A stretch of DNA of 26,330 bases from Bacteroidota bacterium (GTDB lineage Bacteria > Bacteroidota > Bacteroidia > Cytophagales > Cyclobacteriaceae): contig JAEZBX010000340.1 of the NCBI GenBank assembly GCA_023412765.1, forward strand, positions 1 through 26,330, read 5' to 3'. Positions 1 through 8,213 of the stretch are shown piece by piece. Within the stretch, counting starts at the first letter, position 1. Each line of letters starts with the position of its first letter. The notes under the pieces were generated by a model. The model was not told where the DNA came from. It saw only the letters and a list, made by a program, of their open reading frames with translations, and did no database searches. Both the position numbers and the translations under genes were made by a program.

Positions 1-117
1 GTTCGGTGTTCAATGTATTCTGAATATCGAATATCCAACAAGGAACACCAAATGATGAAGTGTCTGTCTCGACGTTTGTTGCTCAGAAATTAACAATTGG
101 CGCTCGCCAGAAGTACT
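1..117. repeat. 117-bp direct repeat, copy 1
   Basis: This segment is identical base for base to 270-386, an offset of 269 bp. The copy begins at the first base of the window, so it may extend further left. It contains short AT-rich words such as GAATATCGAATA and AACAAGGAA, which recur in variant or inverted form across 1-480. It has no credible coding content. The pattern resembles intergenic repeat families of Bacteroidota genomes; that family assignment is recollection, not a search result. Confidence 0.9.
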
Positions 118-269
118 AAGAATATCGAATAGCGAACAAGGAATACTGAATGATGAAGTGGCGGTCTCCACGATACTTACCAGAATAAGAACTGGCGCTC
201 ACCACAAATTAAGAATGAAGCACACCCGAAGCTCGAGCGAACTTCGCTAGTCGATATTCCGTGTTCGAT
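118..269. repeat. Diverged repeat copy plus tail module
   Basis: From 120 onward the sequence follows the 117-bp repeat with substitutions: GAATATCGAATA, AACAAGGAA, AATGATGAAGTG, GTCTC and GGCGCTC all recur in the same order. The tail (about 217-269) carries ACCCGAAGCTCGAGCG, with an 8-bp palindrome GCTCGAGC inside CGAAG/CTTCG arms, then TCGATATTCC and GTGTTC words that are inverted versions of the repeat start. The same tail occurs after the second perfect copy, so the array is built of reusable modules rather than simple tandem units. Confidence 0.75.
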
Positions 270-386
270 GTTCGGTGTTCAATGTATTCTGAATATCGAA
301 TATCCAACAAGGAACACCAAATGATGAAGTGTCTGTCTCGACGTTTGTTGCTCAGAAATTAACAATTGGCGCTCGCCAGAAGTACT
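270..386. repeat. 117-bp direct repeat, copy 2
   Basis: Perfect second copy of 1-117. Complete identity over 117 bp, next to a clearly diverged copy at 120-205, implies either recent duplication or gene conversion. It is followed at 387-446 by a second version of the tail module with the GCTCGAGC core. Confidence 0.9.
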
Positions 387-466
387 CTTTCGGATTCATG
401 CACGCCCGAAGCTCGAGCGCACTTCGATATTCGCTATTCCTTGTTCAATCCGATAGCTATCGGATT
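387..466. repeat. Tail module and 20-bp perfect palindrome
   Basis: The tail at 401-446 repeats that at 223-266 (CCCGAAGCTCGAGCG, then ACTTCG and a TCGATATTCG-like run). It is followed at 447-466 by the perfect palindrome AATCCGATAGCTATCGGATT. Together with the GldN-side terminator at 490-522 this completes the annotation of the gene-free stretch 1-542. Confidence 0.8.
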
Positions 467-489
467 CAGTGTTCAACTGGCCATTATAA

Positions 490-522
490 AATAAAAAAGG
501 GAGCTCTTTCCAGACCTCCCTT
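490..522 (-). terminator. Rho-independent terminator of the gld operon
   Basis: Read on the minus strand, AAGGGAG (522-516) pairs with CTCCCTT (503-497). After a single mismatch, an inner TCT/AGA stem closes a GGAA loop. A T-rich run (TTTTTATTTTAT) follows the stem. It lies about 20 bp past the gldN stop codon, which is where the operon should end. Confidence 0.85.
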
Positions 523-542
523 CTCCATTGAAGAATTCAATA

Positions 543-1457
543 TTAAAATTCCCACAAGTTGTGTTCTTTCTCCATGAGCATCATTTCTGTCCACTCACGA
601 GCCCAAACGCTTTCCTGGTAAGGCCTTCCGTTGTTACGGTAAATGTCCTCGATCCGGTCATCATCCGGGTTTTGTATCTTATAGATCGACCCTTTAAACA
701 ATCTGAGCAGGATCGCATCAGCAAAGTTCTTGTTCTGAGCAGAATTTTGGGCGTTAAACCAAACGGCTTTAGGAATATTGTTCCTGAATAGTTTTTCCAG
801 GTCTTTGTACATGAACCAACCAAGTGACCTTTCGATACCAGTGTTGGTCTTCTCTCCAGGGATAACGATTTCCATTCCCTGGATATCGTAATACAATCTC
901 GAGCGTCTGCGGTCGAAAATAACATCTTCTACGAGACGAAGCGTGTACATGTCTTGTACGGTATATTCCAGCCCGCTACCCTGTTGTGTAACGGCCCAGC
1001 TATCAACAGCATCTTCGCTAGGTGTAACACCTTCGCTATCCTGAACGGCACGATAGTTCTTTCCATTATATGAAACAATATCGTCAGTGTAGAACGGCTG
1101 TGTAGGGCTCCATTCCTGGTACGTCTGGGCTTGTTCTGCAACCAGATTTTCGAGAAAAGTCTCCTTCGACATCTTCCTTGTCAGAGAGTCACTAGTATAA
1201 ACGTCGGTAAGTTCTCCCGACTTTACAGCATCCACAATAAGCTTGCTGATCTCGCCATTTCTTGCGAAGAAACCTTTGTTTTGTTTCTCCTTCAAGTCGA
1301 TGGTTCTCCAAACGCGAACTTTATAGTGTTGCTCATAGACAGGAATCGGGTTTAGAGAATTCGGATTATACTGAACCTCCAGATCCTGAACTTCCTGGGC
1401 CACCGCGCCTGTAAAGGTAGTGGCAAGTAAAACGATTATAAGTGACTTCTTCATCAT
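543..1457 (-). CDS. gldN: GldN/PorN, T9SS and gliding motility ring protein
   Basis: GldN works in the periplasm with the lipoprotein GldK, forming a ring under the outer membrane that couples to the GldLM motor for type IX secretion and gliding. The 304-residue product has a signal peptide (residues 1-20, ending AVA before Q21). Family-like stretches are VRVWRTIDLKEKQNKGFFA (48-66) and DVIFDRRRSRLYYDIQ (178-193). Residues about 112-157 look inserted and match the pattern of a CBM5/12 chitin-binding module: W116, Y123, D125/D126, VSYNGKNYRA (128-137), G143, P146 and W154. Two tandem ATG codons are possible starts. The gene begins 2 bp after gldM and is the last of the operon, followed by a terminator. 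Family identity is very secure; the function of the insert is unknown. Confidence 0.95.
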   Translation of the reverse strand: MMKKSLIIVLLATTFTGAVAQEVQDLEVQYNPNSLNPIPVYEQHYKVRVWRTIDLKEKQNKGFFARNGEISKLIVDAVKSGELTDVYTSDSLTRKMSKETFLENLVAEQAQTYQEWSPTQPFYTDDIVSYNGKNYRAVQDSEGVTPSEDAVDSWAVTQQGSGLEYTVQDMYTLRLVEDVIFDRRRSRLYYDIQGMEIVIPGEKTNTGIERSLGWFMYKDLEKLFRNNIPKAVWFNAQNSAQNKNFADAILLRLFKGSIYKIQNPDDDRIEDIYRNNGRPYQESVWAREWTEMMLMEKEHNLWEF

Positions 1458-1459
1458 TA

Positions 1460-3058
1460 TTAATGGATTGGAATCTGAATGATACCGGTTGATCCTTTAG
1501 GAACAACTTTTTCGTCCTCGTCCTTGAAGGTCCTGCGGGAAACATCCTTAATGTCAATAATAATTCTATCACCGGGTCTTGCCTGGCCAGCCCATGCACG
1601 CAGATCGGGATTTTCGTTTGTTGCGTTCATGCGCGCCGCAGGAGAGGTACCACGACCAAGAATAACTTCAGCTCTTCTAATTCTGTATCGAGCATCTTTA
1701 GGAACTTCTTCCTTGAAGTTGGGTTCCGGCTCGGCTGCAAAACGAAGTGCTCCAATTTGATTTGCACGTATACCTTGTCTCAAGTCAACAGGTGTATTGC
1801 CGATATATGCGGTGTAACGAGGATCTGGAACGTTCTTCACGTCAAATCCTTGTGTGCCAATAGGAGTACCTGCGTTGCTAACTGCAACCGAAATCTTCCG
1901 TTGCTTCGGGATGATTGTCACCCTACCAGGCTTGTTACCCTTAATGATTTCAGCTGCGCCACCTGCAGAGAAGTTCGGATTATAGTTAGTTCCAAGAGCA
2001 GGTACTTCAATGAATACGTTATTACCACAATTCATGTACAGCGTAGGCGCATTACCAGTAGTAACACGGATCGTAGGCTGTGCAACTTCATATTCAATGT
2101 TCTCCGTAAACGTTCTGTCATTCATTTTGATCTCAGCTTTGAAAGACTTCTTTGCAAAGCCAAGTTCATTGTAATTTCCGCCAGAGGCTACGAATTCAAC
2201 CTTACCCATCTTTACTCCAGTTGCATCTTCAATTATAGGAAGTTCCTTACCGTCCTGATAAAATTTCGGTAAGATCGCAGTTGAAGATCCGGTAAGGAAC
2301 ATCTGCGCTTCATATTTTGCTCCTGCAGCAACTACGGAAGATTTTGCTCTTACCATAGGTACGAACTGGTCGAAGCTGATTCGGTCAGCGCCGGCCTCTT
2401 CACGAATCTTGTCAAGAGCGCGGGCTTCATATTCCAGTATCTCGGTTTGTGTCTGTGTTACAGAAGCAAGTGCTGCGATGACTGGAGTATTTTCAAATGT
2501 GAACGTCAGGTAATCCTTGCGAACGTGATCATCATCACTGGCGAACAATGGAATATCCTTTGGAGGCTTAGCAAGCTTATCAAAATCCTTGATACCGGAT
2601 AGTTCGCTAAGTTGCTTTACATAATCGTTCAATAACTTCTCATACTTTTTACCTTCCTGACCTTTTGAGTTAGGGTCGATCATCATCGTAGCAACCTTTG
2701 AACTATGGTCGTTGATGACATTCTCATCTACCTTGTCGGTACCTGAAAGGCTAAGCATGGTCTTCTTTAATTCATCGATACTGGCGATCGTGCTCTTGGT
2801 AAGATCTCTTACCTTTTGCGCACGTTCCTTTGCACTTACAACATTCGGAGACTGGCTTTTACCTGCTTCTTCAATAATCGCCGCCAGGGTCAACTCACTC
2901 TTCTTCTTTCCCTCTTCGATCAGTGTTGTCAGCGTTTCGTTGATTATAGCAAATTTCTCAAGTACGGCATTACTTACCTGGAGCGCGAGCAGCGCGGTAA
3001 GCACGAGGTACATCATGCCTATCATCTTCTGACGCGGGGTTTCTTTTCCACTTGCCAT
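1460..3058 (-). CDS. gldM: GldM/PorM, T9SS motor periplasmic shaft
   Basis: GldM is the inner-membrane-anchored partner of GldL in the proton-driven motor that powers T9SS and gliding; its long periplasmic part reaches GldK/GldN. The 532-residue protein has a short cytoplasmic start (MASGKETPRQKM), one transmembrane helix at about 13-32, a helical first domain with heptad-like stretches (about 35-230), and then beta-rich domains to the C-terminus. This is the usual GldM layout and close to its usual length (about 510-530). The ATG at 3058 is chosen because the N-terminus matches the family's conserved opening. It follows gldL after 41 bp and precedes gldN by 2 bp, indicating a single transcript. 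Confidence 0.96.
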   Translation of the reverse strand: MASGKETPRQKMIGMMYLVLTALLALQVSNAVLEKFAIINETLTTLIEEGKKKSELTLAAIIEEAGKSQSPNVVSAKERAQKVRDLTKSTIASIDELKKTMLSLSGTDKVDENVINDHSSKVATMMIDPNSKGQEGKKYEKLLNDYVKQLSELSGIKDFDKLAKPPKDIPLFASDDDHVRKDYLTFTFENTPVIAALASVTQTQTEILEYEARALDKIREEAGADRISFDQFVPMVRAKSSVVAAGAKYEAQMFLTGSSTAILPKFYQDGKELPIIEDATGVKMGKVEFVASGGNYNELGFAKKSFKAEIKMNDRTFTENIEYEVAQPTIRVTTGNAPTLYMNCGNNVFIEVPALGTNYNPNFSAGGAAEIIKGNKPGRVTIIPKQRKISVAVSNAGTPIGTQGFDVKNVPDPRYTAYIGNTPVDLRQGIRANQIGALRFAAEPEPNFKEEVPKDARYRIRRAEVILGRGTSPAARMNATNENPDLRAWAGQARPGDRIIIDIKDVSRRTFKDEDEKVVPKGSTGIIQIPIH

Positions 3059-3099
3059 TTTGTGATTTTTAGTTTAAAACGTTAGAAACCTTTAAAAAA

Positions 3100-3921
3100 T
3101 TATGCGTTTTGTCCGCCGCCTTTCATTGCTGTCAGCATACTTCCATAAACCTTATTCAAAGAAGTCAGATTATCCGTCAGTTTACCCAATTCAGAAGTAA
3201 ACTTCGCGGTATTATCTCCGACCTTCGACAATCCGTTCATAGCGCCTGTTAAGCTTTCGTAGAACTTGTTCATGTTCTTAACATGGCTATCGGCATCCTT
3301 CAATTCCATTTCATATACCGAATTCAAAGCTGCCAGATTCTTCGTTACCTTCTGCACTTGTGAATGGTATTCACCTGCATCTTTCGAAGCTTCAGACATG
3401 CTCGATACAGCCTTAATAGCTACATCATATGATTTGTTCATTTCCAGAAGTTGCGAAGAAGCTTTCTTCACGTTGCCGGCGTAATCATTAGTTGCCACGG
3501 CTGCATCGGAAAGGCTGGTCATCTTCTTTGCAGATTCTGCCAGGTTGTTCAATCCTTTGCCAAGACTGTCGAGCAGCTCGGGACCAATTTTAGCTTTTTC
3601 CAACGATACGTCTAGCTGTTGCGTTAACGAAACACCAGGCTTGTTGGATATTCTTGTAGGTACAGCCGGAGCTTCATAGTCTTCACCAAGCTCAGGATAT
3701 ACTTTTGACCAGTCTGGCTCCTGATGAGGAGGTTCAAAAGCGCTTAGAAAGAATATTATCGCTTCGGTGGTTAGTCCAATAAATAGCATCTGGTCAGCAC
3801 CCTCATAGTGGAGAATTTTGAATAACGCACCAATAATTACGACTGCCGCACCAATACCATAAACTTTTGGCATTATGGTTTTGTAGAGAAGTTCAACAAA
3901 TCCGCCTTTTTTCTTGCTCAT
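3100..3921 (-). CDS. gldL: GldL/PorL, T9SS motor inner-membrane subunit
   Basis: GldL provides the membrane part of the GldLM proton-powered motor. The 273-residue protein has two closely spaced hydrophobic helices (about 17-35 and 45-62), joined by the loop KILHYEGADQM. The second helix carries E53 in TTEAIIFF, the likely counterpart of the intramembrane glutamate essential in Flavobacterium GldL. The rest is a long helical cytoplasmic tail rich in Ser, Ala, Lys and Asn with regular heptads (about 95-270), as in the family. It sits between gldK (58 bp upstream) and gldM (41 bp downstream). Equating E53 with the proton-pathway residue rests on family knowledge and needs an alignment. Confidence 0.95.
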   Translation of the reverse strand: MSKKKGGFVELLYKTIMPKVYGIGAAVVIIGALFKILHYEGADQMLFIGLTTEAIIFFLSAFEPPHQEPDWSKVYPELGEDYEAPAVPTRISNKPGVSLTQQLDVSLEKAKIGPELLDSLGKGLNNLAESAKKMTSLSDAAVATNDYAGNVKKASSQLLEMNKSYDVAIKAVSSMSEASKDAGEYHSQVQKVTKNLAALNSVYEMELKDADSHVKNMNKFYESLTGAMNGLSKVGDNTAKFTSELGKLTDNLTSLNKVYGSMLTAMKGGGQNA

Positions 3922-3979
3922 TGTAGTGATGGTTTAAATTGCCTTTTGAGTTAAAATAAAAAATATAGTAGTTAAAAAA

Positions 3980-5065
3980 TTAGAATTCCTGACCTGAAGA
4001 ACGGCCCAAGTGTGTCAATGCGCAACGGAAGCCGATATACGCACGTGTAGAATCTTTGAATTCGTATGTTCTCGTTCCAGTTTCCAGGTAATAAGCAACA
4101 TCTTTCCATGAACCGCCGCGAACAACTTTCTTAGGTGGTACGCGTGGATTGTATTTAGCGCTCTCAGGATTAGTTCTTGGATCGATATACTGCGGGTTCA
4201 AATCCCATACAGTAGGTACAGACGCCGGATTGAAATCATCCAGACACCATTCAGAAACATTTCCAGCCATGTCATACAAGCCGAAGTCATTAGGGAAGTA
4301 AGCCTGTACCGGTGAAGAGTACGCGAAACCATCGTCGTAGAAATTACCGCGACCAGGTTTAAAGTTAGCAAGCATACAACCTTTCGAGTTACGGATATAA
4401 GGATTACCCCATGGATACTTCGCCATGTCCCGTCCACCGCGTGCCGCATATTCCCATTCTGCCTCAGATGGAAGTCTGAAGGCAGGCATAGGGAAGTCAC
4501 CTACGCTTTTTCTATAATCATTCAGATATGCTGTTCTCCATTGTCCAAAGAACACCGCTGCGTCCCAGTTTACACCTACAACAGGATAATCGTCGTAGCC
4601 TGGGTGCCAGTAGTAGTAATCCTGAATAGGATCACCCATGTGGTGCGCAAAATCTCTTACCCATGCAGCTGTGTCAGGATAATACTTCTGACGGAATGTT
4701 TCTGCATCAACCGTTTCAAAACCTTCAATGCTTCCGTTATCAACCAGGAAAAAATTAGTGAACTGACGATACTCGTTGTTAGTAATTTCGGTATCATCCA
4801 TGAAGAATGAACCGATCGTAACCTGCTTGTTAAAGTTGATCTGCGTAGATGCAGGATCTTCATCAGCCTGACCCATGTGGAAGGTACCAGAAGGAATCGG
4901 CACCATCCCGTAAGGAATGGTCATTACCCACCCTTCGCGTCCAGGTACGCCAACCAATTCACCTTGATCGCCGCCACCGCCGCCGCCGAGGCCAAGTAAC
5001 CCACAAGCGCTGACTCCGGCTCCTGCCAGAATTAAAAGTATTTTAGAAACAACTGCTTTATTCAT
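3980..5065 (-). CDS. gldK: GldK/PorK, T9SS ring lipoprotein
   Basis: GldK is an outer-membrane lipoprotein that forms the T9SS ring with GldN. The signal ends in the lipobox VSAC, with lipidated C21, followed by a Gly-rich linker (22-32). The rest (about 50-350) is a formylglycine-generating-enzyme (FGE-sulfatase) fold. Characteristic stretches include DTEITNNEYRQF (91-102), VGVNWDAA, FRLPSEAEWEYAARGG, YDMAGNVSEW, VVRGGSW and IGFRC near the end. The fold is structural here; GldK is not thought to be an active FGE. The gene starts 125 bp after porP, enough for its own promoter, although no confident element was found there. gldL follows after 58 bp. Confidence 0.95.
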   Translation of the reverse strand: MNKAVVSKILLILAGAGVSACGLLGLGGGGGGDQGELVGVPGREGWVMTIPYGMVPIPSGTFHMGQADEDPASTQINFNKQVTIGSFFMDDTEITNNEYRQFTNFFLVDNGSIEGFETVDAETFRQKYYPDTAAWVRDFAHHMGDPIQDYYYWHPGYDDYPVVGVNWDAAVFFGQWRTAYLNDYRKSVGDFPMPAFRLPSEAEWEYAARGGRDMAKYPWGNPYIRNSKGCMLANFKPGRGNFYDDGFAYSSPVQAYFPNDFGLYDMAGNVSEWCLDDFNPASVPTVWDLNPQYIDPRTNPESAKYNPRVPPKKVVRGGSWKDVAYYLETGTRTYEFKDSTRAYIGFRCALTHLGRSSGQEF

Positions 5066-5190
5066 ACTTCTTTGCTCAGTTTGTCTACGCTAATTTTTAC
5101 GTATTGAAAGTTAATTTTTATTCCCTTTATTTTTTCGAGAAACTATGTACAAATTCCACAAATCCTGGTGATACCTAAATCAATTGTCGG

Positions 5191-6141
5191 TTAGTGCCTA
5201 TACCGAGGGGTTCGAACGACTTTTTTGCCGCTGCCCGGATTGACCGGCAGGTCATAACTCAACATTACCTCTAATGAAAAGTTTTCCTTTGCAGCGCGAT
5301 CCTTAACGATAAAGTCCACAGCGGTGCCAAATTTGAGGGATTTGTCTTTTAAAAGGCTGTATCCCAGTAGTAAACTTGCCGCCTCAGACTGTCTAAACGC
5401 CAAACCTCCCCACATCGTATCTTTTATGTATGCAATTCCTGCAACATCAAACTGCGTCTTATTTAGATCGGTTCTAACGTTGGTACTGAACTGCACTTTC
5501 AAATCAAAACTGACCTCATAAAAATAGCCTCCGGTAAAATTGATGTGGTTGGCGAGGGCACCTCTCACACTGTCGGCACCAAAATCAAATTTGGATCTCA
5601 GCAAGTGATTGAATCCCACACCCGCGTAATACTTTTCAGTCCTGTAAAATATACCGAGACCAACGTCCGGCCTCGTCTGCGATTCTTTACCATCAACGAT
5701 CAGCGGGTCACCTTCTTGTATGTAGCGATAATATTTTCCATTTATTGTTTGCGAGTAAATCCCAAGCTTAACACCAAAACTTAATTTGGTTTCCTTTATG
5801 CCAAGATGATAAGCGTAGGAAACCTGGGCTTCAAGATTATTTTGAGGTCCGAGTTGATCTCTTAATACATATACACCTGCACCACTTCTCAATTTGTAAA
5901 TCGGCGTGTTAAAACTAGCCATTGTAGTAGTCGGTGCACCACCATCTCCAAAGCTCGATTGATATCCTATCCACTGACTTCTGTGAATCGCTGAAAATCT
6001 TGTAACGCCATCGACACCCGCATATGCCGGAGTCATGTATAAGTTGTTAAACATGTATTGTGTAAAGAGGGCATCCTGCTGCGCAAAAACACCAGCTCCG
6101 AACAGAGATAGCATGAGCGTATAAAAAGTTCTTCTCAGCAT
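5191..6141 (-). CDS. porP: PorP/SprF family outer-membrane protein
   Basis: This is a PorP/SprF-type beta-barrel, a family of outer-membrane proteins that work with T9SS and help attach or export surface proteins such as the adhesin SprB. The 316-residue product has a signal peptide (1-20, GVFAQ) followed by the family opening QDALFTQYMFNNLYMTPAYAG (22-42). Alternating amphipathic strands continue through the protein, for example KLSFGVKLGIYSQ and KYYAGVGFNHLL. Its position directly upstream of gldKLMN gives the porPKLMN order known from Porphyromonas gingivalis, so this copy is probably the core PorP-like subunit rather than an accessory SprF paralogue. That last point is inference from position. 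Confidence 0.93.
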   Translation of the reverse strand: MLRRTFYTLMLSLFGAGVFAQQDALFTQYMFNNLYMTPAYAGVDGVTRFSAIHRSQWIGYQSSFGDGGAPTTTMASFNTPIYKLRSGAGVYVLRDQLGPQNNLEAQVSYAYHLGIKETKLSFGVKLGIYSQTINGKYYRYIQEGDPLIVDGKESQTRPDVGLGIFYRTEKYYAGVGFNHLLRSKFDFGADSVRGALANHINFTGGYFYEVSFDLKVQFSTNVRTDLNKTQFDVAGIAYIKDTMWGGLAFRQSEAASLLLGYSLLKDKSLKFGTAVDFIVKDRAAKENFSLEVMLSYDLPVNPGSGKKVVRTPRYRH

Positions 6142-6252
6142 TTAAGATTAAAAAGTAGAAGATAAAGTAAGCTCTTTTTTACGACACTTTCAAGGAATGT
6201 AATTAAAGTGTAATAAAATAGGCATCTTTCTAAATTTCAATAAATGAAGCAG

Positions 6253-7029
6253 TTATTTGATGCCGTTTGCCTTCTTTATGTACAGCTCAAGCGCACCAGT
6301 CATCGAGGGTGCGTTAGGCAAAGGAGCTTCAATATCGAGGATCAATCCAGCATCGCGAACAGCCTTTGCTGTTGTAGGACCAAAGACTGCAATTCGCGTA
6401 TTATTTTGTTTGAACTCTGGAAAATTTACGAACAACGAATTGATACCGGATGGGCTGAAAAAAGCAAGGATGTCGTAAAACACTTCCTTAAGGTCTGAAA
6501 GATTTGCGGCAACGGTATGATAAATGATCGCTTCAGTATAATTATATCCGCCTTCTCTCAAAAAATCAGGGATATCGTTCTTACGAATATCAGAACAAGG
6601 GAAAAGATATTTTTCGTTCTTGTGTTTCTTTAAAATCTCCAGCAGATCCTGCGCAGTTTTTAGTCCAGTAAAAATTTTTCTTTTGCGAATGACTATGTAC
6701 TTCTGCAGATAGTTCGACGTTTGCTCAGAGATGCAAAAATATTTCATCTCGGGCGGCATCTCGAGTTTTAGCTCCTGGCAAATATGAAAGAAATGATCCA
6801 CTGCATTTCTGCTGGTAAAAATTATTGCAGTGTGATTCAGAATATCAATTTTCTGTTTTCGAAACTCTTTCACCGGTACTGGCTCAACCTGAATAAAAGG
6901 TCTGAAATCAATTTTTAAATTGAATTTTTCGGCCAGTTTCAGGTAGGGGGAATTAGTATCAGAAGGGGCTTCTTGTGTCACTAGGATACTCTTTACTTTA
7001 CGCATCCTGTCAGTTGCAATTTCACTCAT
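6253..7029 (-). CDS. hemD: Uroporphyrinogen-III synthase
   Basis: HemD closes and inverts ring D of hydroxymethylbilane to give uroporphyrinogen III in haem and sirohaem synthesis, in the cytoplasm. At 258 residues it has the family length, with two alternating alpha/beta domains. Recognisable stretches are SILVTQ near the start, IIFTSRNAVDHFF (68-80), YLFPCSDIRKNDIPDFL, ILAFFSPSGINSLF and IAVFGPTTAKAVRDAGL (late). Sequence conservation in HemD is low everywhere, so these motifs carry the call. The start at 7029 is the longest; Met9 (7005) is an alternative. It lies 21 bp after the DUF4271 gene, probably in one transcript with it, and 111 bp before porP. Confidence 0.92.
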   Translation of the reverse strand: MSEIATDRMRKVKSILVTQEAPSDTNSPYLKLAEKFNLKIDFRPFIQVEPVPVKEFRKQKIDILNHTAIIFTSRNAVDHFFHICQELKLEMPPEMKYFCISEQTSNYLQKYIVIRKRKIFTGLKTAQDLLEILKKHKNEKYLFPCSDIRKNDIPDFLREGGYNYTEAIIYHTVAANLSDLKEVFYDILAFFSPSGINSLFVNFPEFKQNNTRIAVFGPTTAKAVRDAGLILDIEAPLPNAPSMTGALELYIKKANGIK

Positions 7030-7050
7030 ATCTACGCGGAACGAATCGGG

Positions 7051-8148
7051 CTAATTGTAAAGAACCTTTATCGTAATTAATAAGGGTATTAGTTCTGTGG
7101 CACAAATGTACGAAAATAAATGAAACATGGAGTGACTCATCCTCTTGCTCAACTTCAAAATGATGAGAAACATCCACCCAACAAGCAACCACGAAATAGT
7201 CTTGAGCAAAATCTCGTGGAAATTTTCGTTTTGTCCGTGCAAAATAAAATAGAAAAATAAAATCATGGTCAGTGATCCGAACACTACCAGCAAAAGTCTT
7301 ATCCAATTGAAAATATGTATGCCTGCAATTTCTGTAAGGCCGAACATTCTCGACAATAAGTACACCAGAAGTACCTTCAAGAAAATTATTGCAAGTATGA
7401 TCGCGCTCAATTTTATCCAGAGGAAAATCGCCTCTCCAAATGAGTCAGATTGAAATGCTAAGGCGACAACATAGTCCGATGGAATGAATCGAAATATTAT
7501 CATCAAATAGTAACCAATCATGAGACTGCAGTAAACGTAAAATAAAAAGTTAATACTGCTTGTGATGCGCGAGTAGATCTGGCTATCCTCACCTTCGCGC
7601 AGAAAGAACATTTTAATGATCGAAAAATAATCTGCAGCTAATTTTGGATTGAGCTGCCCCACAAGAATTAATACACTAACCAGGATGAGCATCCCCACAA
7701 TGACAAAATCGCGAAAGGACGAGAAGGTCATCGGTAATTCAACCTCCGATGTTTTCACGGGCGCCTTTGATACGATCAGTGTTTGCAAACCACCGGCACG
7801 TATCTTGTCCTGATGAATGCCAACCAGCAATACGGGCGCCATGAAAACTTTCTGTACACTATCGACAGAGAAATCAACCCTTCCACTACCGCTCGCAAAA
7901 AGTTGCCCATTCACAAAAATTGCAAATGGTTCACTGCTCTCAACGCGTAACTGCTGTCCTCCGAATTGAGAAGGTTCGAGCCAGAAATAAATGGTAGAAT
8001 TTTTCGCCTTTGCATCAAAAGGCACGTAACGCTCGCCCTGGTACATCTGCCATTCGGAGCGAAAATCTTTTGAAACAAAATCCTGTCCCTGCAGCAAAAA
8101 TGGAATTAAAAGCAGCAACAGGAGTACAAATGTGATGGATCTTTTCAT
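7051..8148 (-). CDS. DUF4271 membrane protein
   Basis: Function unknown. The start is placed at the ATG at 8148, which opens a signal peptide (MKRSITFVLLLLLLIPFLLQ); the open frame upstream of it is low-quality sequence antisense to hemW. The 365-residue protein has an N-terminal exported beta-rich domain (about 22-135, with FAIFVNGQLFASGSG resembling jelly-roll carbohydrate-binding folds). It is followed by about six transmembrane helices (about 143-166, 198-221, 239-266, 280-304, 313-332 and 341-361). The C-terminal membrane part matches DUF4271, a Bacteroidota family commonly found beside hemD, as here with a 21-bp gap. A partnership with haem synthesis or T9SS is speculation from position only. 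Confidence 0.8.
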   Translation of the reverse strand: MKRSITFVLLLLLLIPFLLQGQDFVSKDFRSEWQMYQGERYVPFDAKAKNSTIYFWLEPSQFGGQQLRVESSEPFAIFVNGQLFASGSGRVDFSVDSVQKVFMAPVLLVGIHQDKIRAGGLQTLIVSKAPVKTSEVELPMTFSSFRDFVIVGMLILVSVLILVGQLNPKLAADYFSIIKMFFLREGEDSQIYSRITSSINFLFYVYCSLMIGYYLMIIFRFIPSDYVVALAFQSDSFGEAIFLWIKLSAIILAIIFLKVLLVYLLSRMFGLTEIAGIHIFNWIRLLLVVFGSLTMILFFYFILHGQNENFHEILLKTISWLLVGWMFLIILKLSKRMSHSMFHLFSYICATELIPLLITIKVLYN

Positions 8149-8198
8149 GAATGCTGGCGACAAAAATATCAGTTCTCCGCCGATATCTGAAATGGAAT

Positions 8199-8206
8199 TA
8201 CTTTTG
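8199..8206 (+). promoter_or_regulatory. Possible -7 element upstream of hemW
   Basis: TACTTTTG matches the Bacteroidota -7 consensus TAnnTTTG at every defined position. It ends 7 bp before the hemW ATG, which would imply a nearly leaderless message. No TTG was found at the -33 position, so this is a weak call. The whole divergent gap between the DUF4271 gene and hemW is only 65 bp. Confidence 0.3.
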
Positions 8207-8213
8207 TCCTGAC

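Noticed and set aside
1..466. Possible CRISPR array
   Set aside because: Repeats are long, unevenly spaced and modular, with inverted words; there are no short regular repeats with unique spacers and no cas genes.
329..791. Open frames on the plus strand across the repeat array and the end of gldN
   Set aside because: One runs through the duplicated repeat and terminator and the other is antisense to gldN; neither has family features.
1757..2272. 171-codon plus-strand open frame
   Set aside because: It lies wholly antisense to gldM, whose frame is conserved throughout; the composition is that of a shadow frame.
8151..8213. Longer N-terminus for HemW
   Set aside because: HemW proteins begin at the AGIYIHIPFC block; the extension lies in the divergent promoter gap.
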